The notes under the pieces were generated by a model, which did no database searches, had not been told where the DNA came from, and worked only from the letters and a program-made list of their open reading frames with translations. A stretch of DNA of 64,000 bases from Herbiconiux solani NBRC 106740 (lineage in GTDB: Bacteria > Actinomycetota > Actinomycetes > Actinomycetales > Microbacteriaceae). Of this stretch, positions 49,979-58,842 are shown in pieces; the stretch's first letter is position 1, and the number at the start of each line of letters is the position of its first letter. The stretch lies in the NCBI RefSeq assembly GCF_001571005.1, contig NZ_BCST01000005.1, positions 351,713 to 415,712 on the forward strand, read 5' to 3'. The position numbers and the translations under genes were made by a program.

Positions 49979-51426
49979 CTCTGTCCTTCCATCCGGGCGT
50001 GCACCAGCCATCCTCTCGGGCCGGCCGGCCCCGCGCTGACGGTGCCGTCGTGCACGCCGACCCGCTCCCGCATCCCGATCAGGCCCCGCCCGGAGCCGAG
50101 GCTCTCGGCGCCGCGCCCCGGGTCGATCCCGTCGTCGACGACGTCGATCGTGATGCCGCCCTCGGCGTCGAAGCGCACCACGACGTCGACGACCGTGGCC
50201 TGCACCGCGTAGCGGAGGGCGTTGGTCAGCGCCTCCTGCACCACCCGGTAGACCGTGAGCTGCAGCACGGGGTCGGCGGGCGGTGGTCCGCTCGTCGTGT
50301 AGCGCACCGGGAGTCCGGCGGCCCGGGTGGCCGCGATCAGCTCGCCGAGCTCGTCGAGGCCGGGCTGGGGTGCGAGCGGGGCGAGGCCGGGCGACGCCGC
50401 AGCCGAGTACCCGGCGCCCCCAGCGGCACCGATCGCGGCACCGACCGCGGCACCCGAGTCGCCCGAGTTGCCCGTGGCCCCGTCCTCCTCCGGCTCGGCG
50501 AGCACGCCGAGGGCCCGGCGCATGTCGGCGAGCGCCCGCCGAGCTGTCACCCCGGTCTGGGTCACGGCCTCCCGCGCGGCCTCCGGCGAACGATCGAGGC
50601 TCGCCTCGGCGCCGTCGCTCAGGGCCACGATCACGGTGAGGCTGTGGGCGACGATGTCGTGCATCTCGCGGGCGATCCGGGCGCGTTCGCCGGCCGCGGC
50701 GAGCCGGGCCTGCTGGTCACGCTCGCGGGCGAGCTGCGACGCGCGGTCGAGGAGGGCCTGGATGTACCGGCGGCGGTTGCCGAAGGTGATGCCGACGAGC
50801 GTGGCGACCACCATCAGCAGGCCGAAGAGCACCGCGAAGCCGACGATCGCGACCGGGTTCGACGGGTCGTCGATGATCATCGAGGCGACCGCGCAGGCGA
50901 CGGCGATGCCCGTCCACAGCCAGGCCGAGCGCGACGAGCGGTAGACCGCGAGCGCGTACAGCGCGAACATCATCGGCACCGCGTCGAGCTGCTGCGGGGC
51001 GCTCGGCATAGCGAACAGGGATCCCGCGCAGATCGCCGCGGTCATCACCGGCACATGGCGGCGGAAGAGGAGGCCGACCGTCACCGCCCCGGTGACGTAG
51101 AAGAGCAGCACCGCGAAGACCGGCGAACCGCGGAGCGGGTCGCCGTCGTAGGGCGAGAACCCGAAGAACGAGCCGACCAGCGCGAACAGGGCGGCCGACC
51201 CCATCGGCACGGCGTACGACCCGGCGATGAAGCCGTCCAGCAGCCAGGGGTGGCGATTGAAGTAGGCCCGGATGAACCCGGGGGGCTTGGGCAGACGGAG
51301 GTCCTCGGCGCCGGACGGCAGGGCCGCCGGCGCCGAGGGGACGGGTCCGGACGGCCCCGGCGGGGGTGCCGCCGGGGCCGTGGTGGATCCGGATGGCCCG
51401 TCGGGGCCGGGTGTCGAGACCGTCAG
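49975..51426 (-). CDS. Histidine kinase (HisKA_3 type), apparent CTG start
   Basis: A 483-residue sensor kinase. A Pro/Ser/Gly-rich lead is followed by several membrane helices (about residues 50-190), a coiled-coil stretch, the HisKA_3 motif ERARIAREMHDIVAHSLTVI with the phosphorylated His, and an HATPase domain (VYRVVQEALTNALRYA; GSGRGLIGMRERV). A Gly/Ala insert interrupts the dimerisation helices. No ATG, GTG or TTG suits the N-terminus. CTG at 51426 overlaps the permease stop as CTGA and has GGAGGG 4 bases ahead, matching the ATGA overlaps elsewhere in the operon. No extracellular sensor domain is seen, as in kinases that sense through the linked transporter. Confidence 0.85.
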   Translation of the reverse strand: MTVSTPGPDGPSGSTTAPAAPPPGPSGPVPSAPAALPSGAEDLRLPKPPGFIRAYFNRHPWLLDGFIAGSYAVPMGSAALFALVGSFFGFSPYDGDPLRGSPVFAVLLFYVTGAVTVGLLFRRHVPVMTAAICAGSLFAMPSAPQQLDAVPMMFALYALAVYRSSRSAWLWTGIAVACAVASMIIDDPSNPVAIVGFAVLFGLLMVVATLVGITFGNRRRYIQALLDRASQLARERDQQARLAAAGERARIAREMHDIVAHSLTVIVALSDGAEASLDRSPEAAREAVTQTGVTARRALADMRRALGVLAEPEEDGATGNSGDSGAAVGAAIGAAGGAGYSAAASPGLAPLAPQPGLDELGELIAATRAAGLPVRYTTSGPPPADPVLQLTVYRVVQEALTNALRYAVQATVVDVVVRFDAEGGITIDVVDDGIDPGRGAESLGSGRGLIGMRERVGVHDGTVSAGPAGPRGWLVHARMEGQR

Positions 51427-52292
51427 GCGTCCCTCCGTTTGAGCAGCACGGCGGCAGTCGTTACGAACACCGCGATCCACCCGAGCATAACCAGCACCGC
51501 CTGCCAGGGCTCGAAGACCCCGCCGCCCAGGAAGAGCGTCTGCCCAGCGCTGCTCGGCAGCCACTGGCCGAGCACGCTCGCCCACTCGGCGTTGACGAAG
51601 CCGAGGACGATGGGGACGACCAGGACCAGGCCGACCGCGGCCGCGATCCCGCCGGCGGTGACCCGGAGGATGGCGCCGAGGAAGTAGGCGATCAGGCCGA
51701 CCAGCACCAGGTAGCCGGCGGCGCCGACCAGGCGACCCCAGACATCCGGGTCGGTGATGTCGCTGGTGACGCCGCGGGCGTCGAGCATGCCCCAGGTCAC
51801 GGCGTAGGCGGCGAAGACCGCGATCAGGCCGACCACGAAGGTCGACACGGCGAAGACGAGCGCCTTGCCCCAGAGCACGGGGAGTCGCTTGGGCACCGCG
51901 GTGAAGGTCGAGCGGATCTGCCCGGTGCCGTACTCGCCGCTGATCACGAGCACGCCGAGCACCGAGACCACGAGCTGCCCGAGCATGACGCCGAGCGACG
52001 CGGTCAGCACGGCGGTCTGCGCGGCCGCGGCGCCGGTGACCGCGGCCTCGGCTCCCCCACCGGGAGCGCCGGGGCCGCCCGGGCCGGTCGTCCCCATGTT
52101 GACGGTCAGGGCGAAGAGAGCGGCCATGCCGATCTGCAGCAGCACGACGATCAAGTAGGCCCAGACGGTCGAGCGCAGGGTGGTCAGCTTGATCCACTCG
52201 CTCTTCAGCACTCCCGAGAACCGCAGCCGCGACGGCGGCAGGGGCTGGTGGGAGGCGCGGGCGCGGGTCGGGGTCTCGGTCGCGGCGCTCAT
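51423..52292 (-). CDS. ABC-2 type transporter permease
   Basis: A 289-residue permease. An N-terminal cytoplasmic stretch (FSGVLKSEWIKLTTLRSTVW, the typical start of ABC-2 permeases) is followed by six hydrophobic helices, with the motif GEYGTGQIRSTFTAVPKRLPVLWGKAL. A Gly/Pro/Ala-rich loop follows the first helix. It forms an exporter with the ATPase upstream (4-base overlap) and lies in one operon with the two-component system. The exported compound, possibly an antibiotic or lipid-targeting peptide, is unknown. Confidence 0.9.
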   Translation of the reverse strand: MSAATETPTRARASHQPLPPSRLRFSGVLKSEWIKLTTLRSTVWAYLIVVLLQIGMAALFALTVNMGTTGPGGPGAPGGGAEAAVTGAAAAQTAVLTASLGVMLGQLVVSVLGVLVISGEYGTGQIRSTFTAVPKRLPVLWGKALVFAVSTFVVGLIAVFAAYAVTWGMLDARGVTSDITDPDVWGRLVGAAGYLVLVGLIAYFLGAILRVTAGGIAAAVGLVLVVPIVLGFVNAEWASVLGQWLPSSAGQTLFLGGGVFEPWQAVLVMLGWIAVFVTTAAVLLKRRDA

Positions 52293-53278
52293 CGGGCCAC
52301 CTCCTGGGTGTTCTCGGCGGCCACGGGGCCGGTGGATGCGGGGCCGCCGGATGCGGGGCCGCCGGGTGCGCCGGGCGTGACCACCGTGCGGTACTCCACC
52401 TCGTCGCGGGTCAGGTTCATGTAGGCGTCCTCGAGGGATCCGCTCACGGTGCTGAGCTCGTGCAGGGCGACGCCGAGCGAGAGGGCCGTGTCGCCGATCA
52501 CCTCGGCGGTGAGCCCGCGCACCTCGATCACGCCGTCGCCGAGCTGGGTCACGTCGACGTCGGGCTGCGAGAGCCGGCGGGCGACGTCGTCGATCCGGGG
52601 GCTCCGCACCCGCACGAAGGTCTGGGTGGAGTTGACGATGTCCGACACCGGGGCGTCGGCGATGACCCGGCCCTTCCCGAGCACGATGAGGTGGTCGGCC
52701 GTCAGCGCCATCTCGCTCATCAGGTGGCTGGAGAGCAGCACCGTGCGGCCCTGCGCGGCGAACTGCCGCACGAAGCCGCGCACCCAGAGCACGCCCTCCG
52801 GGTCGAGGCCGTTGACCGGCTCGTCGAGGATGAGGGTGGCGGGGTCGCCGAGCAGCGCGGTCGCGATGCCGAGCCGCTGGCCCATGCCGAGCGAGAAGCC
52901 GCCGACCCGCTTGCCGGCCACCGAACGCAGACCGGTCAGGTCGATGACCTCGTCGACGCGCCGGTTCGGGATGCCGTGGGTCGCCGCGATCGCGCGCAGG
53001 TGGTTGCGGGCGCTCCGGCCGGTGTGGACGGCCTTGGCCTCGAGCAAGGCGCCGGCCTCGTGCAGCGGCGACCGGTGCTCGGCGTACGGACGGCCGTTCA
53101 CCGTCACGCGCCCGCTGGTCGGGCGGTCCAGCCCCATGATCATGCGCATGGTCGTCGACTTGCCGGCGCCGTTCGGGCCGAGGAAGCCGGTGACGTGCCC
53201 GGGCCTCACGGTGAAGCTGACGGTGTCGACCGCCGTTTTCGCTCCATAGCGTTTGGTCAACGACGTGGCCTCGATCAT
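52289..53278 (-). CDS. ABC exporter ATP-binding protein
   Basis: A 329-residue ABC ATPase of the drug/lantibiotic-export type. It has Walker A GPNGAGKSTTMRMI, the signature FSLGMGQRLGIATALL, Walker B TLILDEPVNGLDPEG, and the switch His in LLSSHLMSEM. The C-terminal extension ends in a Pro/Gly/Ala-rich tail. ATG 53278 has AGGAG 5 bases upstream. It leads the operon ATPase-permease-kinase-regulator. Confidence 0.93.
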   Translation of the reverse strand: MIEATSLTKRYGAKTAVDTVSFTVRPGHVTGFLGPNGAGKSTTMRMIMGLDRPTSGRVTVNGRPYAEHRSPLHEAGALLEAKAVHTGRSARNHLRAIAATHGIPNRRVDEVIDLTGLRSVAGKRVGGFSLGMGQRLGIATALLGDPATLILDEPVNGLDPEGVLWVRGFVRQFAAQGRTVLLSSHLMSEMALTADHLIVLGKGRVIADAPVSDIVNSTQTFVRVRSPRIDDVARRLSQPDVDVTQLGDGVIEVRGLTAEVIGDTALSLGVALHELSTVSGSLEDAYMNLTRDEVEYRTVVTPGAPGGPASGGPASTGPVAAENTQEVAR

Positions 53279-53391
53279 CGGTTCTCCTAGCGTGGGCTGA
53301 CGCGCGTTCTGCGCACCCCTCACGTTACGGAGACCGCCTCGCCGGGCCATCCGCCCGCGGTGCCGTCTCTACGCCGGCGCCGGCCTCCCGA

Positions 53392-53411
53392 GGTGGTACC
53401 GCAGTACCACC
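53392..53411. promoter_or_regulatory. Inverted repeat, candidate response-regulator operator
   Basis: GGTGGTAC-CGCA-GTACCACC is perfect, with 8-base arms. It lies 114 bases upstream of the ABC/two-component operon and 15 bases after the acyl-CoA oxidase stop. It may be the NarL-type regulator's site, or a terminator of the oxidase gene. Confidence 0.5.
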
Positions 53412-53426
53412 CCGGGATATCGCGGC

Positions 53427-55643
53427 TCAGTGCTGGGGCTTCGCGGTGTCGCGCTTCTTCGCGTCCTGCTTCTTCTCCTGCTCGGGCAGGGTGCCGGCCG
53501 CGCGCGCCGCACGGTAGTACTCGCGGGCCTCGGTCTGGCGGGCCTTCTCGGCGCCGGAGGCGATGGCCGCGCGGGTGTGCTCCGGGCCGTAGCCGAAGGC
53601 CTCGACCAGATCCTGCGCGTGCGGGCGGAGCCGGGCCGAGAGGCGCTCGGTGTAGAGCCCGACGGCCCGCGCCCGCGTGGGCGAGAGACGTCCGTTCATC
53701 AGGTACCAGGCGAGGTGCTTCTCGACCAGGCCCAGCCCGAACAGGTCGCGCAGCCAGGTCAGCACCACCCGGGTGCCGTCGTCCATCCCGCTGGCCAGGC
53801 CCTGCTCGCCGTCGACGGCCTCGGTGAAGGCCTCCCACTGGAGCAGCTCGGCGTGCGCCCGGGCCGCCTCGATGATCTCGGACTGGTGCAGGTTGAACAG
53901 GTCGGCCGCCGCCTTCTTCGACAGCTTCGACGCCGGCCGGAGCTTCGCGGCGACCTCGGCCACCATCGTCTCGACGCGGTCGGTGAGCAGCTGGCGCTGG
54001 GCCGAGGAGTCGCGGAGCTGACCCACCGAGCGGGCCGTCGAGCCGAAGTCGGCCACTGTCTGGGCGAGCGACCGGAGCCCCGAGCCGTTCATGGTCCGGT
54101 CGGCGGCCTGGCCGGCGACGTAGCGCGCGAGCACCCCGAAGTCGGCCTTCGCGAGCTTGCGCCCGTAGTCCGAGAGCAGGCGCTTGGCGACGAGCTGCAG
54201 CAGCACGTGGTTGTCGCCCTCGAAGGTCGCGTAGACGTCGAGGTCGGCGCGGAGCCCCACCAGGCGGTTCTCGGCGAGGAACCCGGCTCCGCCGCAGGCC
54301 TCGCGGGCCTCCTGCAGGGTGTCGAGCGCGTGCCAGGTGCTGAGCGGCTTGAGGGCGGCGGCGAGGGTCTCGAGATCTTGACGGTCGTCATCCGTGTCGT
54401 GGGCGCCGGAGAAGACCTCGTCGAACTTGGTCAGCAGCTGCTCGTGCGCGAAGCTCGCGGCGTAGGTCGTGGCGAGCTTGGGCATCAGGCGCTTCTGGTG
54501 CAGCTGGTAGTCGAGCAGCACCTCCTCGTCGGTGTCGCTGCCCGCGGTGAACTGGCGGCGCTGGTTGCCGTAGGTGACCGCGATCGTCAGGGCGATCTTG
54601 GCGGCGGCGACCGAGGCGCCGTCCAGCGACACCCGGCCCTGCACCAGGGTGCCGAGCATCGTGAAGAAGCGGCGGCCGGGGCTCTGGATGGGGCTGGAGT
54701 AGGTGCCGTCCTCGGCCACCTCGCCGTAGCGGTTCAGCAGGTTGAGCCGGGGCACGCGGACGGCGTCGAAGTGCAGCCGGCCGTTGTCGATGCCGTTGAG
54801 CCCGCCCTTCAGGCCGTCGTCCTCCCCGCCGATCCCGGGTAGGAACGCGCCGGTGGCCGGGTCGCGGAGCGGCACGTAGAAGGCGTGCACCCCGTGGTTG
54901 ACGCCCTTCGTCACGAGCTGGGCGAAGACGACGGCGGCGGTGCCGTGCACGGCCGCGTTGCCGAGGTAGTCCTTCCACGCACCGCGGAAGGGGGTGTGGA
55001 TGACGAACTCGCCGGTCTCGTCGTCGTAGGTCGCCGTGGTCCCGATCGCGGCGACATCCGACCCGTGGCCGGTCTCGGTCATCGCGAAGGCGCCGGGCAC
55101 CTCGAGGCTCATGATCGCCGGGAGGAAGGTCTCGTGGTGGTAGCGGGTGCCGAGGTGCAGCACGGCGGCGCCGAAGAGCCCCCACTGCACGCCGGACTTG
55201 ATCTGCAGGCTGGGGTCGGCCGTCACGAGCTCCTCGAAGCCCGCGATGTTGCCGCCGTGGTCGTCGTCGCCGCCGAGCTCCTTCGGGAAGGCGCGGTGCA
55301 CCTGCCCGTTCTCGACCAGCAGCTTCAGCTGCCCGAAGACCCGCTCGCGGTGCTCTTCGACGCTCTGCCCCTCGATGCGCTGCATCTCGGGCTTCGCGGT
55401 CAGCTCACGGGCGGCCAGCCGCACGTCGGCCCAGGTGCCGAGCAGGTAACGGCCGAGCTGCTCGACGTCGGTGCGCGCGACGACCACGCCGTTGCCGGTC
55501 ATCCGGTTCGGGCCGCTCGACCCGGCGCGCTTGGGCAGCTGGGCCGAGGCGTCGAGGTCCTTCTCGATCGCCTGGGCCTCGGAGGTCTCGTCGTCGCGGG
55601 CTTCGTCGTCGCGCGGGTTCGTGGTGTCGATCGTGTCCGTCAT
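53427..55643 (-). CDS. Acyl-CoA oxidase/dehydrogenase
   Basis: A 738-residue acyl-CoA oxidase-type flavoprotein, longer than bacterial acyl-CoA dehydrogenases and similar in length to peroxisomal oxidases. It has the FAD/substrate segment GAFAMTETGHGSDVAAIGTTATYD, LTIAVTYGNQRRQF, the catalytic-Glu region EACGGAGFLAENRLVGLRADLDVYATFEGDNHVLLQ, and an acyl-CoA oxidase C-terminal domain. It catalyses the first step of fatty-acid beta-oxidation, with oxygen as acceptor. The ATG at 55643 is followed by an acidic, disordered N-terminus; the C-terminus is Lys-rich. Confidence 0.92.
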   Translation of the reverse strand: MTDTIDTTNPRDDEARDDETSEAQAIEKDLDASAQLPKRAGSSGPNRMTGNGVVVARTDVEQLGRYLLGTWADVRLAARELTAKPEMQRIEGQSVEEHRERVFGQLKLLVENGQVHRAFPKELGGDDDHGGNIAGFEELVTADPSLQIKSGVQWGLFGAAVLHLGTRYHHETFLPAIMSLEVPGAFAMTETGHGSDVAAIGTTATYDDETGEFVIHTPFRGAWKDYLGNAAVHGTAAVVFAQLVTKGVNHGVHAFYVPLRDPATGAFLPGIGGEDDGLKGGLNGIDNGRLHFDAVRVPRLNLLNRYGEVAEDGTYSSPIQSPGRRFFTMLGTLVQGRVSLDGASVAAAKIALTIAVTYGNQRRQFTAGSDTDEEVLLDYQLHQKRLMPKLATTYAASFAHEQLLTKFDEVFSGAHDTDDDRQDLETLAAALKPLSTWHALDTLQEAREACGGAGFLAENRLVGLRADLDVYATFEGDNHVLLQLVAKRLLSDYGRKLAKADFGVLARYVAGQAADRTMNGSGLRSLAQTVADFGSTARSVGQLRDSSAQRQLLTDRVETMVAEVAAKLRPASKLSKKAAADLFNLHQSEIIEAARAHAELLQWEAFTEAVDGEQGLASGMDDGTRVVLTWLRDLFGLGLVEKHLAWYLMNGRLSPTRARAVGLYTERLSARLRPHAQDLVEAFGYGPEHTRAAIASGAEKARQTEAREYYRAARAAGTLPEQEKKQDAKKRDTAKPQH

Positions 55644-55776
55644 CTGGTGGTCCTCTGTCGTCCTCGTCGTCGTGTCATTCCACGATAAGAAGGGACTCCA
55701 CGGGGCGGAAACGGCCCGTGACCGGCCTACAAACCAGAGCCGAGACGGTGTCGCGACGGCTGTGGACATCCCACAG

Positions 55777-57024
55777 TCAGGGCCGCGAAACCACTGCCGA
55801 GGGCGACAAAGAGGGCGAGGCCGTAGCGGTGGCGGAACGGCGGAGGCGGCGGTCGACCGCGGCCAGCACGATGGCGCCCGCGGCCAGCACCCCCACGACC
55901 GGGGCAGCGATGTCGACCGCCGGCCCGAGGCCGAGCGCGGTCGCCAGGGCCCCGGCGCCGACCGCCGTGGCCGCCTGCAGCAGGTACGACACGAGGTAGA
56001 CCAGCGAGAGGGATGCTCCGCGGTGCTCGGGCGGCGCCGCCGCGTTGATCACGCCGAGCCCTCCGCTGAAGGCGAAGGAGTACCCGACCCCACCGACCAC
56101 GCACCAGGCCAGGAAGAGCACGATCGACCCAGTCGCCGCGGCGGCGGCCATGAGCCCCAGGCCGCCGAGCGAGACGACCCCGCCGATCACGATGGAGAGG
56201 TGGGCGGGCACTCCTCGGAGGAACACGGCGGTGACGCCGATCACGATCGACGAGACCCCGAGCAGGGCGCCGATCACGAACAGGTCGCTCGTGCCGGTGA
56301 GCTCGCGGGCCATCTGGGAGCCGAGGCCGAGGAAGATCGCACCCACGCTGTAGGCCGTCGAGACCGACACCGCGGCGGCGGCGAACGCCATCCGGATGCC
56401 GCCGGGCAGGTGGAGCGCGCGCGGCCGCCAGTCGGGCCGGCCGAGACCGGCGGTGTCGGACGGCGTCAGGGAGACGGCGACGAAGGCGACGGCCGAGAGC
56501 ACGAAGAGCACCCCGAAGGAGAGCGTCAGGGGTAGCGGGGCGTACTGTGCGAGCACCCCGGAGATCAGCAGTGCCGCGGTCAGGCCGGTCGCGGTCGAGG
56601 CGGTCGTGAGCGTGCTGGCCACGCGCGGGTTCGACGAGGTGTTGTTCTCGACCAGCGCGGCGCTCGCGGCGCCGAGCGCGAAGCCGGTGCCGATGCCCTG
56701 CAGGGCGCGGCCGGCGTAGAGCCAGCCGACGTTCGGCGCGACCGCGAAGACCAGCGCGGCGACGCCGATCAGCGCGATGCCGAGCAGCATGGCGCGGCGG
56801 CGGCCGATGCTGTCGGAGAGGCCGCCGAAGACCAGGAGCACGATCAGCAGGGCCACCGGGTAGGTCGCGAAGACCGAGGTCGTGACCACGGAGGGCAGCT
56901 GCCACTCGGCGGCGTAGACCGGGTAGAGCACGCTGGGTGCTCCGCTCGCCCAGAGGCAGAGGGCGAGGACGGCCGAGGCCGACCAGAACGTACCGCGGCG
57001 GGCGAAGCGCCAGGAGGAGGTCAT
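55777..57024 (-). CDS. MFS transporter (drug/sugar efflux type)
   Basis: A 415-residue major facilitator with 12 predicted helices. The loop 2-3 motif is GGLSDSIGRRRAMLLG, and the segment GRALQGIGTGFALGAASAALVE is typical of efflux members of the family. It is divergent from an HxlR regulator with a palindrome between them, so its expression is probably induced by a toxic or redox compound. The substrate cannot be told. Confidence 0.9.
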   Translation of the reverse strand: MTSSWRFARRGTFWSASAVLALCLWASGAPSVLYPVYAAEWQLPSVVTTSVFATYPVALLIVLLVFGGLSDSIGRRRAMLLGIALIGVAALVFAVAPNVGWLYAGRALQGIGTGFALGAASAALVENNTSSNPRVASTLTTASTATGLTAALLISGVLAQYAPLPLTLSFGVLFVLSAVAFVAVSLTPSDTAGLGRPDWRPRALHLPGGIRMAFAAAAVSVSTAYSVGAIFLGLGSQMARELTGTSDLFVIGALLGVSSIVIGVTAVFLRGVPAHLSIVIGGVVSLGGLGLMAAAAATGSIVLFLAWCVVGGVGYSFAFSGGLGVINAAAPPEHRGASLSLVYLVSYLLQAATAVGAGALATALGLGPAVDIAAPVVGVLAAGAIVLAAVDRRLRRSATATASPSLSPSAVVSRP

Positions 57025-57046
57025 GGCACGACCTTACGGGTCTGGA

Positions 57047-57059
57047 TTGGATTTTCCAA
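57047..57059. promoter_or_regulatory. HxlR operator candidate
   Basis: TTGGA-TTT-TCCAA is a perfect inverted repeat with 5-base arms in the 56-base gap between the MFS and hxlR-type genes. It overlaps the -35 region of the rightward leaderless promoter, whose -10 is TAGGAT at 57069-57074, 6 bases before the ATG. Confidence 0.6.
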
Positions 57060-57080
57060 CCCAGGGCGTAGGATGACGTC

Positions 57081-57608
57081 ATGACGAGCCAGCCCGCGGC
57101 GCCGAAGCCGATGCACTGCCAGGTCGTGCGCACGCTCGACGTCATCGGCGAGAAGTGGTCGCTGCTGATCATCCGGGACGCGTTCCGGGGCAGCAGCCGG
57201 TACTCGGAGTTCCGCGAATCCCTCGGCGTGCCCCGCGACATCCTCTCGGCCCGCCTGGCGAAGCTCGTCGACGCGGGCGTGCTCGAGAAGCGCGGCTACC
57301 GCGAGGCGGGCTCCCGCGAGCGCTTCAGCTACCACCTCACCGAGAGCGGCCAGGGCCTGTCGGTCGTGCTCGCCGCGATGGTGCAGTGGGGCGACGAGTT
57401 CGCGCCCGTCGAGAGCGGGCGCGGGTGGCGGGTGCAGGATGCGGAGGGCCGGGGCCTGGGCCTGCGCTTCGTCGACGAGGCGGGTGCGGCGCGCGAGCCG
57501 GCGGAGGTGCGCTTCCGGCGCAGGGCTGTCGCAACGGACGCCGGGGCTGGGGCCGGGGCGCCCCCGGGAGCGCCCGCTGTCCCCGTTGCGCCCGTGGGAA
57601 TCGGCTGA
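57081..57608 (+). CDS. HxlR family transcriptional regulator
   Basis: A 175-residue winged-helix regulator of the HxlR/DUF24 type. Cys13 in MHCQVVRTLDVIGEKWSLLIIRDAF is at the position of the redox-sensing Cys of this family, followed by RYSEFRESLGVPRDILSARLAKLVDAGVLEKRGY and YHLTESGQGL. The C-terminal 30 residues are a Gly/Ala/Pro-rich tail. It is divergent from the MFS gene and is leaderless. Together with the old yellow enzyme gene downstream it may respond to electrophiles or quinones. Confidence 0.9.
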   Translation: MTSQPAAPKPMHCQVVRTLDVIGEKWSLLIIRDAFRGSSRYSEFRESLGVPRDILSARLAKLVDAGVLEKRGYREAGSRERFSYHLTESGQGLSVVLAAMVQWGDEFAPVESGRGWRVQDAEGRGLGLRFVDEAGAAREPAEVRFRRRAVATDAGAGAGAPPGAPAVPVAPVGIG

Positions 57609-57691
57609 ACCGCGGAATCAACGGCGCGCATCCGCGGTTCCGTTCTGGGGCCGCCGATCCGTCGCGGCCTTCCCACGACGACAGGAATCCT

Positions 57692-58768
57692 GTGAAGCTG
57701 TTCTCCCCTCTGGCCGCCGGCGATCTCGAACTGGCCAACCGCCTCGTGATGGCGCCGATGACGCGACTGCGATCCGACGAGCGCGGGGTGCCCAACGCCC
57801 TGATGGCCGAGCACTACGCCCAGCGGGCGAGCATGGGCCTGATCGTGAGCGAGGGCGTCTTCCCGAGCGCCGAGTCGCGCGCCTACCCGGGGCAGCCCGG
57901 CATCACCGACGACGAGCAGGCCGCCGGCTGGCGCCTCGTCACCGACGCCGTGCACGCCGCATCCGGCCGCATCGTCATGCAGCTGATGAACGGCGGACGC
58001 GTCACGACCACCGGGATCACCGGCACCGACCGGATCGTCGCACCCAGCGCGATCGCCATCGACGGCGAGACCCGGCTGGCCGACGGCTCGAAGGCCCGCT
58101 ACGGCCTGCCGCACGCCCTGACCACCGACGAGCTCGCCACGGTCAAGGACGAGTTCGTGGCCGCGGCCCGCCGGGCGATCGACGCCGGCTTCGACGGGGT
58201 CGAGCTGCACTCGGCCAACGGCTACCTGCTGCACGAGTTCCTCTCCCCCGCCTCGAACACGCGCACGGATGCCTACGGCGGCTCGCCCGCGGCACGTGCG
58301 GCCTTCGTGATCGAGGTCGCGCAGGCCGTGGCGGCCGAGGTCGGGGCCGGGCGGGTGGGCAACCGCATCTCGCCGAGCCACAACATCCAGGACGTCCTTG
58401 AGACCGACCCCGCCGACGTGCTCGCCACCTACGGCACGCTCGTCGACGCGATCGCGCCGCTCGGCCTGGCCTACCTCAGCATCCTGCACGCCGAGCCCGC
58501 GGGTTCGCTCGTGCAGGAGCTGCGGACGCGCTTCGGCGGCACGGTCATCGTGAACAGCGGTTTCGGCGAGGTGACCACGGCCGACGAGGCCCACGCCCTG
58601 ATCGACGACGATGTCGCGGATGCGGTCGCGGTCGGCCGCCCGGTGATCGCGAACCCGGATCTCGTCGAGCGCTGGCGCGGTGGGCACGACCTCAACGACG
58701 TCGACCAGGCGACGGTGTACGCCTCGGGTGCCGAGGGCTACACGGACTACCCGCGGCTCAGCGCGTAG
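57692..58768 (+). CDS. Old yellow enzyme family alkene reductase
   Basis: A 358-residue NADH:flavin oxidoreductase of the OYE/NemA type. It has LFSPLAAGDLELANRLVMAPMTRLRS at the N-terminus, the flavin-contact Gln in IVMQLMNGGRV, GFDGVELHSANGYLLHEFLSPASNTRTDAYGG, and the C-terminal phosphate-binding NSGFGEVTTADEA and ADAVAVGRPVIANPDL. Such enzymes reduce electrophilic alkenes, quinones or nitro compounds. GTG 57692 has AGGA upstream. It lies 83 bases after the HxlR gene on the same strand and is plausibly in its regulon. Confidence 0.93.
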   Translation: MKLFSPLAAGDLELANRLVMAPMTRLRSDERGVPNALMAEHYAQRASMGLIVSEGVFPSAESRAYPGQPGITDDEQAAGWRLVTDAVHAASGRIVMQLMNGGRVTTTGITGTDRIVAPSAIAIDGETRLADGSKARYGLPHALTTDELATVKDEFVAAARRAIDAGFDGVELHSANGYLLHEFLSPASNTRTDAYGGSPAARAAFVIEVAQAVAAEVGAGRVGNRISPSHNIQDVLETDPADVLATYGTLVDAIAPLGLAYLSILHAEPAGSLVQELRTRFGGTVIVNSGFGEVTTADEAHALIDDDVADAVAVGRPVIANPDLVERWRGGHDLNDVDQATVYASGAEGYTDYPRLSA

Positions 58769-58842
58769 GGCGCGGAGTTCCGGCCCGCAACCGCGGCAGG
58801 TCGGGCGGTTGCGGCGGGTCGGGCGGCGACGGGTCGGGCGGG

